From the NCBI GenBank assembly GCA_949316235.1, contig OX438743.1, forward strand, positions 40,703,242 to 40,767,241: a stretch of DNA of 64,000 nt, given 5' to 3'. Position numbers and translations under genes: made by a program. This DNA comes from Oegoconia quadripuncta (lineage: Eukaryota > Arthropoda > Insecta > Lepidoptera > Autostichidae). Shown here piece by piece: positions 10,500 to 21,095 of this stretch; within the stretch, counting starts at the first letter, position 1, and every line of letters starts with the position of its first letter. The notes under the pieces were generated by a model. That model did no database searches and was not told the DNA's origin. It worked only from the letters and a program-made list of their open reading frames with translations.

Positions 10500-10730
10500 A
10501 TAATTAACTGGAAACGCGTTTCATCACAATCTCACCTGATGGAGAGTGCAGTGGCCGACGATGAAGCAAGCGATCTTAGTAGATGCCTATTCACCTTGAT
10601 CTTAAACATCCCAAGGTTGTATGAAGTGTTGTTGTAAGAATGAAGATCTAACTGCCTAGTGCGAATGTTCGGTATGTTGACTGTAATATAAATTAATGTA
10701 ACAATCACATGATTCTTATCAGTCATTGTT
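10500..10730 (-). pseudogene. LINE fragment, RT C-terminal end (family X)
   Basis: The minus strand reads NIPNIRTRQLDLHSYNNTSYNLGMFKIKVNRHLL, then ends in the 3' UTR ttgtgatgaaacgcgtttcc. The same 3' end occurs at 16955-17020, 22025-22260, 62255-62465 (minus) and 60925-61010 (plus). Best-preserved copies show R-T-A-K-x-W-N-S-L-P, the usual end of insect LINE reverse transcriptases. Confidence 0.6.
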
Positions 10731-11843
10731 ATAATGTTCGAAATTTCAGTATTTTAAAAGGCGGGGTTTTAGAGCTATTGCGCCATTCGCAAATTAGTAA
10801 AAACAATTAAAAATAAAGTACAATAACAATATATAGTTCGATTGTGCCAATTTTTTAATGTTAATGTACAAATTTCGAAAAAGGTGGAAAAATATCAGTA
10901 TGTATGTTTTTTTTTTTTGTATTAATTTTTACGGCTCTGGAGAAAAATATCAGGAACGTACAATGTTGCCAGCCAGTCAATGCCGTCATGCAAGGGCATT
11001 ACTTTAAACATAGTCAAAAGTTACTTTATATTATGATATACTACAGCATCCGATTTGCCTAAAAAATGTACACAAAGTGTTTATAGTAAAGCTACTCGAA
11101 ATTATTATCTAAAAGCGTTAGTAGGCATTAAAAAGGCCACGTTAGCAACTCATATTTTCTGTTTAGCAACATTTATGACATTCATTGAGAATGACAAAAA
11201 TTTGAGAATATTACTAGGAATCTGTTGGGAATTCGGAATTTTTCCTTTAAATTAAGTTGAATTGCCAAAGCGGCCTTTGTAAAGCCCCTGTGGTGGCTAC
11301 AGAGTTGCCATGTAGCTTATTTGATTTCATCAAACATATCACAAATTCACCAAAGTGTAAATATTTTAGTGGAATATGAAACTGAAACTTACAAACTGTA
11401 ATAAAATAATATACACTAATAATAATAACAATACATATCACCAATGTTGTCAATTATGCCAAAAATATCAAGTGATTATACATACTTAGGTGTGGGCATT
11501 GTGTACGTACCTCATGGACTTATTATTTAAACAGGACTGAGTACTCGCCGCTGAAAAACGAGCCGAGCAGGATGTGTAACGTAGAGGCCGTTTGTCTCTG
11601 TCTAACAGGGTGACCACAATATATTTGTTACTTGGGACAAATGTTGTAATAAAATATTTGTCAAAAAACTTTGGCGTTTTGACATTTGCCGGCGTGAGCC
11701 ATTTATTTCGCATTTCTTCATTTTTTGGGAAACTGCAATAATAGTACAACAGTCAGAACCCTAATCAATCACACATATTTGACATATTTCGACTCATTTC
11801 AAGAATTCATGGGCATCCTACTTCTTTGATTTACAAAAATATT
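10731..11843. other. Unassigned DNA left of the large hairpin
   Basis: No gene was recognised. Bases 11505-11537 are an inverted match to 14071-14104 (see findings). Confidence 0.3.
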
Positions 11844-12538
11844 ATCCCATCAAAAACAATACTTGTCAAAAAAACCAAGTCTCGCAACTCAGTTGTTCTG
11901 CGGTAAAAAGTTGTGAGATCCATGTAATACCAAGTCGGTTGTTAATTTATTCAGTCTCTACTTAAGCGACTTTCTGTCTTAATACGTCCAGTCTCTAAGA
12001 CCACGATCGTGGTCCATAACAATTGAAAATCATTTGTGTCTGGAATCTCCGTACTCGAAGCATTAAGTTATTACGTAATAATTAACAGCATCTTATAGTG
12101 ACGCATATCAATATTAAAATTCTTTAATGTTTTATATAAATATATTGAGACTTGGCCATCGCACTAAATAATTGAATTTACATGTGTTTTCAGGCGATTG
12201 AATTTACACGTCTTTTCAGGCGATGGCCAAGTCTCAATACATTTATATAAAACATTAAAGAATTTTAATATTGATATGCGTCACTATAAGATGCTGTTAA
12301 TTATTACGTAATAACTTAATGCTTCGAGTACGGAGATTCCAGACACAAATGATTTTCAATTGTTATGGACCACGATCGTGGTCTTAGAGACTGGACGTAT
12401 TAAGACAGAAAGTCGCTTAAGTAGAGACTGAATAAATTAACAACCGACTTGGTATTACATGGATCTCACAACTTTTTACCGCAGAACAACTGAGTTGCGA
12501 GACTTGGTTTTTTTGACAAGTATTGTTTTTGATGGGAT
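11844..12538. repeat. Near-perfect long inverted repeat (hairpin), 319-bp arms
   Basis: Left arm 11844-12162 and right arm 12220-12538 are reverse complements of exactly equal length. Only one mismatch was noticed by eye, near 12142. The 57-bp loop (12163-12219) holds two copies of a 26-base unit beginning attgaatttaca. Each arm also contains the 16-base palindrome gaccacgatcgtggtc. No target duplication or element terminus was seen at the outer ends. A transcript would fold into a duplex of more than 300 bp. Confidence 0.9.
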
Positions 12539-12759
12539 CTCATTTCTTTTTGTATTTTGTAGATACTTAGGTACTTAAAGTATCAATATTTAATTTATTT
12601 AAATTATTTATCCGGACAACGTCCAAATTGTAAGCAAATAATATCAGTAAACCAATGAGAGTAGCCTTTAGTCGTCAAACTAATATAGCAATCGAAATTA
12701 TCAATGAAAATCGCAAACTTATAGGTAAGAATTCTGGGCACATCCGAACAGCATTGGGT

Positions 12760-12920
12760 CGCTCGCGCGTATGAGCGCGGCTGCTGCTCGCTCGGCGACA
12801 TTCACCTTTCCGCGCGCCCCGCCACTGTCCCCGCCCCGCGCCCTCGCGCTAGCACCGCGCAGCGCGTAGTAACGGCCCGCGCTCACTCGCTAGCATCGCA
12901 GCGCGTGGTATATAATTATA
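12760..12920. promoter_or_regulatory. CpG-rich promoter-like block
   Basis: About 150 bp are strongly GC- and CpG-rich (ccgcgcgccccgcc, ccccgccccgcgccctcgcg) in a surrounding AT-rich region. On the minus strand a TATA-like TATAATTATATA lies at about 12907-12919. About 100 bp downstream there is a donor-like AAAG|GTGAAT (near 12807). It could be the promoter and non-coding first exon of the EGF gene, whose ATG is 5.6 kb further on. That is inference; no transcript evidence is available. Confidence 0.35.
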
Positions 12921-13019
12921 CAACCTTACGCACTCGTAATAAGTACGAATACGCACGTAGGTACGTTTTTTGCATTAATAAATAATTTAATACACATGTT
13001 TTCATCACCGGAATACCCA

Positions 13020-13560
13020 TTTTTTGCTCGATTTGGCAGGGGCACTACCATGCGCCTATATTTATATGGGACTAGCTTAAACCCGCGGCTTCGCACGCAA
13101 TAATAATAATTGCCGTAAAATAAAATATTGAAAAATTTAATTAACTGAAGACTTGGCTGTATGGGCTTAATTTTCTTTGCTGTCTTTTCTAGATTTTTTA
13201 GTTTTTCCTTGATTCATACACCAAACACTACTTATATTCCAAATTTGAAGCTTCTAGGTCTGCTAGAAGTGCCTTAGAATTTTGATGATCGGTGAGTCAG
13301 TGACTGACAAAATTAAGAAATTTGACCCCTTATAATTCTTAAAATACTGGTTCAAATTGAATGAAATTTTAAATATACGTGTCTTTACAATGCCTGCATA
13401 GTTACTGAAAATTTCAGTCTTCTATTTTTATCCACAACGAAGTTACAGGGGGTCGAAAATGGTCTGAATTGCTTCGAGAAAAGGATGGTACGGCCGTGAC
13501 GCTTTTTTGCTCGACTTGGTGGGGGCACGGCCGTGCCCCCAGATTTTTAGCTTACCTGTG
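13020..13560. repeat. Dispersed repeat with duplicated edges
   Basis: The motif tttttgctcgatttggcagg at 13021 recurs in altered form at 13505 (tttgctcgacttggtggg). Between them is actagcttaaacccgcggct, a common insect LINE/RTE terminal motif. Bases 13534-13552 contain cacggccgtgcccc, locally palindromic. No coding sense. Confidence 0.4.
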
Positions 13561-15498
13561 GAAAAATATGTTGCAACCACCATAGGATTCACTTGGGCAA
13601 GTATAAACGCAACACTTTTTCACCATTTTACTCCTTTTACTTGTTATAATATAACAAATACTTTAAAAAACTTTTAATGCAAAGAAAATTCAAAATCACA
13701 CCGAACCATCACCGAACCGCCATGACATGACATGCTTTTCAGGGTTACCATAAAAATAACAAAATCGAAATAAAAATGTATGTTTTCTGTTTGATTTAAG
13801 AATATATGAAAAGAAATTAATGCGAATGTTATTTGTTTATTTATAATTGTTAAAATAACATAAAAATATAAGTGTTTCAATGGAATTTTTGAGTAGCCAA
13901 AACTGTTGATCATAATCATTTTTTTTACTGGCAAGATGTAAGAACGAGACACACGGCCTCCGTTATTTCTATCTCTCTCGGCTCGGATTTGCCTTTGTGT
14001 ATGGTGCATCCAATTTAATACCTTATTGCGTTGACATAGTGATCATTTTCCTAAATGATTCTTTTGATAGTTATCAGTCCTGTTTAAATAATAAGTCCAT
14101 GACGTACCTATACTATAACGTTTTCAGTAGTCGTACGCGATTCTATGGCTATTAAAAATTTTATCTCTCAATCAATTTTTTTTCAGTTTGTCCCTTTGAA
14201 CAGACAAAGGGAACTGAGCTCATACAGCCAGGTCTTTTGTTTCCTCATTTCTTTTTTTTTTATTTAGAAATCTTCTATGAAGTGGCAATGCCTTACAGAA
14301 GATTTTGTCGGCGTTTTGTGTCAACACGAAAGCTCAGTCATTTTAGTGTTGATTGCCATTATAACGAGCGTCCACAGATCTAATATAACACACACAACAA
14401 ACACATATGGATAAACCCTAGCCTACCGAATGCACTTGCATTAAAATGTCAAATTTAATTCCCGCTCCAGGCGGCGCGCGGCGGCGCTTCAAATTGAGCA
14501 TCAAATTGACACAAGAATATAGCTATTATTTGGTAAGGAATGTCGAATCCAGCGGATTAAGAGGTTAATAGCACGTTTACTATTTTAGCAACAGTGACTA
14601 CAAGAAACCCTCAAAAAGCAAAGGCTCAGCGCTAAGATAACATAAACTGAAGCTACTTTTCTAAACGTGTGTGAGTTTACGCGCGCGGGACGATGATGCG
14701 CATGTGTGCGTAAACGCATGTTTAAAATCGCCACGGTTTGCGCCTTAACTTCTATTTCGTCTCAGTCTTTCTTTCTTAATCTGAAGAGAAAGCATGACAA
14801 TAGATAAATGATTTTGCGCAAGCTTTGACAATATTTATATTAAATTCAATTAAATATCTGTTCGAGCTAGTTGGCTGCTATTAACCCCTTAAAGATGAGT
14901 CCACACTGCTAACAAATTGTGAGAGACATAACAAACAGTATTATTTATAATAAATTATAACACACTTTGTGTTTGACAGTCGTATTGCAGCTTAAACATT
15001 ATATACATTACAATGAAATCCTTATTTATATTTAACTTTGAATATAAATTCCTCAAGCTGACTTTACACCGGGACAACACAAGCTATACTGTGGCATATG
15101 TCATCTTATTGTTATACAAAAACCGACACGGCAGCTTGCCGTGGAGAATTTTTGTTTGAATTTGGTAGAAGAAATCTAGATCTAACTCTCTGAACCTCTC
15201 ATATGCCTCCACGACAGGTCGTCCCTATGTTATCCCGGGGTGAGATCATTTCGAGGGTACAAAACATTTAAATGCATGTCAGAACAGATCGATCTTAATT
15301 AATATATTGTACCACAGCACAGTTAAATTTTTACCATAAAATCACCTTAATAACTAAAAAATAATAAATACCTATACACTTTTGAGACAAATGTTTTGAT
15401 ACCAATAAATTGTACACCTATTAGTACGTAAGATATACGAATGACGTTTATTACGAGATTTGACACGTTACGAGATTTCGACATATTTTGAGATACTA
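13561..15498. other. Unassigned intergenic DNA
   Basis: No gene or clear element. The 111-codon frame at 13674-14009 (minus) has low-complexity Ile/Phe-rich sequence and is not called. A small GC-rich patch lies at 14460-14490. Confidence 0.3.
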
Positions 15499-16014
15499 CT
15501 ATAATCATAATTTGAATACTAGAATAATAAATGATAATCATAATTTGAATACTAGAAACAAAAATAAAATTGAAATTCCACAATTTAGACTTAGCAAGGT
15601 TAGCACATCCCTTGTGGGACACAGCATACGCTTTTACAACAAAATACCAGGACATGTATTGAGTTTAACAGAGCAGAAATTTAAACGCCACATTAAAGAA
15701 ACTCTGTGTAAGAAGGGTTATTACAGGATAGATGATTATTTAGGCGATAAGGAGGTCTGGTGTTAGCTGGTCGTTATGTTAATTGCTATTGTTTTGTAAT
15801 ATGTAATATAAGATGTAGTATTGTTGTAAGGATGGAGACTAGTTGAAAAGATGTGTTGTTGCGGAGTTTCTTGTCGCTTCTTCTCCCTAACCATAACACC
15901 TTGTGAAGCGATGTAGTTAAAAAAAGAAAAATAGCATGTTGACTTTCAATAAGTGATATTTTGGTATCCTACATTGAATAAAATATTTTTGATTTTGATT
16001 TTGATTTTTTTTTT
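15499..16014 (+). mobile_element. CR1-type LINE, 3' fragment
   Basis: Plus-strand, 5'-truncated copy of the 2138-4337 family. The reading NKNKIEIPQFRLSKVSTS to DDYLGDKEVWC (stop at 15764-15766) differs from that element at only about two residues. The 3' UTR and (GATTTT)n tail end at 16014. At the truncated end the unit ataatcataatttgaatact is present twice (15499 and 15533), which suggests a small duplication at insertion. Confidence 0.85.
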
Positions 16015-16954
16015 GACTCATTACGAGTTTGCGGCACTCGCCTTGGCAATAGGCCCGAGGTCATCATCATACACAAAAAAACATCTTAGAAGTGGTGTCT
16101 GATTTGCTAATTTTATCGTCAGGCGACCTCTGGCAGTCCAGTGGCTAGCGTGCTGGAGATAATGCCGCAGGTAGGAGAGCTCGAGGCCATACACTTTTAG
16201 TAATAATGTAGATATAATAATTTTTATTTTCTATTAATATGCTCATTATAATTTAACTTATTCCCTTGAGATTACGACATAATTTGTGGCACTTTGGTCT
16301 AACCAATATGGAGCTACTTTCAGATAGCATAGCTCCAAATTACTCGACAGATGGCATTGAATGAAGCGTCGTATGAACATGCCCATTAAAACGAAAGATC
16401 CTACTAAATTATATTGACCGGGCAGTTTTTTTTTTATTTCAAAGTTCTTTATTCATATAAAAAAATATTATACATTGCATAACAAATTACAGTCAGTCAC
16501 ACAAGGATCTTAAATTATCTACTTAAAAGGCTAGGAGCGCCTGTATAAGCTATTACCATGTTGTATTTTACTCATCACATCGTGAGATTTAGACATTATG
16601 GCAAAATTTCAGTCACAATTTAATGATGTGAAATTATTGTACTAATTTCACTTATATCATCTTGAGGGTAAGACGCATAGACATTTTGCGTAACCAAGTC
16701 TAACAACCAGCCTAAGCAGCAGCGACGAGAGCTCCCTCGTCCCCCGCTCATACACAAGTAGTGGGCGAGCGCGAGGAGCTGACGCCGCGCGCGCGTCTCA
16801 TAAAACTGGTCGTGTGCCCGATCATCCGGTATGTGTGACGTCTCCGGGGGGAAACAAAAGATAGTGATGTGGTAAGCGATAAGTTCCATACCTTTATTTT
16901 TTATTATATCACTTGATGCACAATGATGTCATTTCAACAATTTCAATAAATTTT
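16015..16954. other. Intergenic DNA with a GC-rich patch
   Basis: No gene was identified. Bases 16430-16480 (tttatttcaaagttctttat) look like the end of a LINE 3' UTR on the minus strand. Bases 16715-16860 are GC-rich and open on the minus strand (16620-16889), but the reading has no domain or splice logic. Confidence 0.3.
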
Positions 16955-17020
16955 TTTTTTTTTTCCACTGGATACGCGTTTGACCACAATCTCACTTGCT
17001 GGAAAAAGTGATCCGGATGT
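16955..17020 (-). repeat. LINE family X 3' end, short remnant
   Basis: Contains ggatacgcgtttgaccacaa and tctcacttgctgg, the same 3' UTR as at 10500 and 62255. Non-coding. Confidence 0.5.
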
Positions 17021-17025
17021 ATAAT

Positions 17026-17206
17026 GATATACCGAATTACAATACCCCGAAAAACGTTTGACCGAAGAACGTTTGATCGAAAGCCGAGTACATTGCGGAG
17101 TTGGTGATAATTAAAAATTTTAATGAACAAACTCCGCAATGTACTCGGCTTTCGATCAAACGTTCTTCGGTCAATCGTTTTTCGGGGTAGTGTAATTCGA
17201 TATACT
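17026..17206. mobile_element. Hairpin MITE, about 180 bp
   Basis: Arms of about 75 bp run from taccgaattacaatacccc to the mirrored ggggtagtgtaattcgata. They meet around a short AT loop near 17110-17122. Each arm contains two copies of the motif cgttt-gacc/gatcgaa. It is non-coding and resembles a Tc1/mariner-type foldback MITE; flanking TA is plausible. Confidence 0.6.
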
Positions 17207-20200
17207 ATTACTTAGTTTGAGAACTAAAAAGTTCAAACTAAATTTGTGTCTATTCACTATGACCATTTGAGTAAAATACATATTTAAATAACTTTCCCTT
17301 CGGGTGACTTACGTTCTTTCCACGCTGCATAATGCAAGACGGTCGTGTGATCCAGTGATTTGGATTAGTTTGCACTTTTATTAAAAACTCGGTAACGTAA
17401 TTTCTACGGACGTGTCATTAAGTTTAGCAAATAAGTGACAGATTACGAAATATAGACACAAAAATAAATTATTAAACATAATAAATAAATATTTGAGGCA
17501 TTTCGGAGATTACAGTTAACAGTCCGAAAGATTAACGCAGACAAAACACTAAAACTAAATAACTAACCTATTACTAGTGTTACTAATAATTTGTAAATCA
17601 TAAATTAATGGAAAATTATTATTGTTTAATTAATAATCTACCGTTTACCGTATTATCCAACGTATGAATTAACCGATGATTTATTAATAATTTATTAGAT
17701 TTTTTATTTATGTATTTTCAAGTGTTGTGCGTAAAATTACCTATGTACGGATTACTTCATCTTGTAATGTCAAATACATATTATGAAGTCCTTTCTCATA
17801 TCTCCAAGTGAATGAACTATACCATAATTTAATAATGTATGACTCCATTTACCGTAGTTTCAAGCAAAGTCCTTGGTCTGTCTAATTCTATTATTTGTTT
17901 ACATTAGCATCAATACCGCAACAAAGCGGGCGTTAGGAAAACATCCACCCTTGAATGTCTATATGCTAATTTGAACTTTATGTCCACGGGAAACTTTCAG
18001 TTTTCCCACTCGGCGATTGGAATGTAACACACGAGTCAAATTCTAACAGGGTGACGATTGAGTTATTAAACGAGTAGGATCATTTCCAACTTCTAATTGT
18101 AGAAAGTTTTGAGCAAATGTTTAATATAGTGCAGATATTCTTATTTGCTTTTAGTAGTTTTTAAAAGTAATTGTCAGTTATCTCATCAATGGATTTACCA
18201 GTTAAATATAATTTTATTTAGAAGTTCAAAATACAAACAAAAATATTTGGTCTACGATCGCGATACTTTCCGTATCTCCTGCGACCCGTAAGTTTAAGAA
18301 AACTCAAAAGAAATTTTTTACATTGACTTGTATGAGAGTGACCCACCCATGTCGAAAGAGGGTCCAATGCTCGCCTCAATTATTCATCATTAAAATAATT
18401 GCCCAAACCTTCCCATTGTAACCTGTACAACTATATAATAACTAATACACAATACGTGTAAATATAAAATATCAACACAACTTTTGTGACCAAAACTAAA
18501 TCAATTTCACTATGTCATTTTGACTGTGTCCGTGCATTGTAAATATCTTTTATAGAATATCACTATAACTTCACAGATTCGCGTTATTCAAGGTTTATTA
18601 TTATGTAGACTTCGAGAGAGCTCGAGAATAATTCCTTGTTCACCGGATCCTTGTAATGCGAGTACCTTTATTGCCCAATTAAATTATACGTTGTTAAGTG
18701 TAATAAAGTGGCTGCTAGCGTCCGCCATATTTTAGACATACACACAGCGTTATCTAGTTCCACAGTACGCAACTATAGGCTTATGTTGTGGATACCAGGG
18801 GCTCTACCGCCTAACTGACTTATCAGTTTGCCCGGTATATATTGTCTCTGGTATAGGCAACTCCACTTAAAAAGTGACGTTTTCTATGCCCACCGGGTAA
18901 GCTGGACCCGTCGTCTCTTTACAATGAAGCGAAATAAAAGCTGTCAAAGAAATAAAGATTAGATCTCTCCTATTAGCTTAAAGCGTGAACGAGATAGCAG
19001 GTTTCTCATGGCGTTGTAGAGACCACGGGCCATAGCCCCGGGGGGAAAATATATGATGAACATATAAATTCAACGTAGCTATCCGCAATTTAACTGTACA
19101 GATAGTTTCACTTTAAGCAGCCAAGAATAGTCTAATAAGTCCTAGCATCCAAGAAACTATTGAAATACTCGGTACAGTGAAACAGATAAACCTTTACAGG
19201 CCTGCAGAATACATATTAAATTTTCTCAGAAAATCTTGAACGTTTTTAGATAATTATTTACACGCTTTTATTACGCTTCACTTGTAACTGATTAGCTAAC
19301 AAATCTTGGAAGTCAATTTTAACATACTTCTAATTGTCGTATTGAAATGAAACTTGGTATGTATATGTAATTCGGACGGCAATACTATAATTTGGTATCT
19401 TGGAGCTGATCTGATGATAGAGCCAGGAGGTGGATAGTGGAACTCTTCAGTGGCTATTAGTAAACCCCTCGAGTTTGGGCTCATGTGATTCGTTTTGACA
19501 AGTCCAATATTGCACTTGGTTTTAAGGGTCTCCATGATGGAGCTAGGAGGTCGATAATGGAACTCTAGCGTGTTTTTTTTTTAACTGCATATTACTTATT
19601 TAATTAAAGCCATTATTAAGTTCTACAATATGATACTATCAAAAGACATTTATGACATGCTGAGAAAACTTTATAGGGATGTGTTTTTAGACTGTACTGT
19701 AGGTCGATAAATATGAATATATTACAATGTCAGTTAAGCTTCGCTTTACTTAAATGCTAAGATATATTTGACCACCTTGGCTGGTAATATAATTTTGATG
19801 ATTGCACAGAAGTACAACAGTTCAGTCGATAAAGGTGTCCATAAAGAACAATCGCCCATAATTCACCAATCATATATCTCTGTTTAGAACCGAATGAGAC
19901 GAATTGCAATAGGCCTGAGATCAATGGAACTAGTAATGACTTCCAAAGTAAAATAAATTGATGAGCCCTTGTAATAAGGCCCATAATCGATAAAACAGAG
20001 CGGTGTGATATGCGTTGTCAGCCAATGGGACTGCTTTACCAACTAGCCGGTAAATTGAGACCATTTCATTGGCTGGCAACGCATGGAGAGTAAACCATCC
20101 AACGCGATTGTTAATCGACTAATATCTCTCGTTAAATGCAATCGAATCTTGTACGATTAGTATTAACTAAATACAGTATTTTCAAAATCTTTGTCATAAA

Positions 20201-20384
20201 AAATATTGAATATGAGCAGTCTGACTTTCGACACTTACATAATACAGGGTGTGTTCCGAAAATGCATCGATATAATCGCTCAACCAGTTCAAAATAACCG
20301 AACGCACGTTAACAGGTAACGACTGACGTCAATAAGTCCGCCATTTTGTACGTACGGAGATATCGTCAAATGAGTTTGACATCT
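17207..20384. other. Unassigned intergenic DNA between the two genes
   Basis: No gene was recognised. Small items seen: a SINE C remnant at 18745-18795; a duplicated motif (gagccaggaggtggatagtg at about 19421 and its diverged repeat at 19537); and a short repeat near 19170-19240 that recurs at 39475 and 40140. The frames present lack motifs. Confidence 0.3.
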
Positions 20385-20755
20385 TATATACGTCGAATTT
20401 GAATTCGTGTAATTCCCATTAACGCCACTCTTGATTAAGAATAAATTTCCCCAAGGAATCACAGGTGAAATCGATCTAAAAAAATTTCGATATTTGAAAT
20501 TTAAAAAGTAGTGAAACTGCCTTTTGTATGGAGGTCCAACAATTTTCGGTTGGTGACTCCACTCCTGATTAATTACAACTATCCACTAAGAACCATAGTC
20601 GAATTCAGCCCGAAAATTGTTGGACTTCCATACTAAAAGGAGGTTTCAAAATGGTTAACTTTGTATGAATCGATTTTTTTTTATCGAATACGGCTATGGT
20701 TCCTAGTAGAAAGTTGTTCGTAATCAGGAGTTGAGCCATCAGTAATTACAGGTTT
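20385..20755. mobile_element. Non-autonomous DNA element (cagggtgaattt family), decayed
   Basis: The edges gaattcgtgtaattcccatt and gtaatcaggagttgagccat match the better copy at 42368-42776, with shared inner blocks such as ggttcctagtagaaa. It lies 230 bp downstream of the FUT8 stop, so it may be part of the FUT8 3' UTR. Confidence 0.5.
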
Positions 20756-20984
20756 GAAGTTTCAAGTAAAGTTATTTTAAAGTTATTAAAATCTTCGTCA
20801 ATAGTAGGCAATTTATCACCAGAAATAGTAGAGACGGAGGTGTAAATGCGATGTGGAATGGATATTGGCGATTTTGTGCTCGGAACACACCCACAGTAGG
20901 AACAAGAAAAGTAAATATTGCTACACGTAACATAATCCTCACGTATACATATCATTGAGGCCGTAGACGCGAGGCGTGACGGTG

Positions 20985-21095
20985 CTAGGTCCCGTTCCTG
21001 TGCCGTGTGTCGGCGTACAGAGGCACTTGCTTGTATTCAGGGAATGGGTATAACACCAGATGATCCACTGTCTTATACCAGGGTATCAGCCCGTT
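20985..21095 (-). CDS. FUT8: FUT8 coding exon 12: C-terminus
   Basis: Reads [14 protein letters not shown], then [12 protein letters not shown], and ends RHRNGT before TAG at 20985-20987. The last SH3 strand (NGLIPWYK) corresponds to human TGLYPSYK. The tail is longer than in human and ends in an N-G-T sequon. No convincing polyadenylation signal was identified downstream. Confidence 0.93.
   Translation of the reverse strand, partial: NGLIPWYKTVDHLVLYPFPEYKQVPLYADTRHRNGT

Noticed and set aside
12604..12801. Small protein on the minus strand beside the CpG block
   Set aside because: No motif, signal peptide or splice logic; the open frame is short and mostly AT-rich.
16620..16889. 89-residue frame in a GC-rich patch
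   Set aside because: No family resemblance; composition is explained by the local GC-rich sequence.
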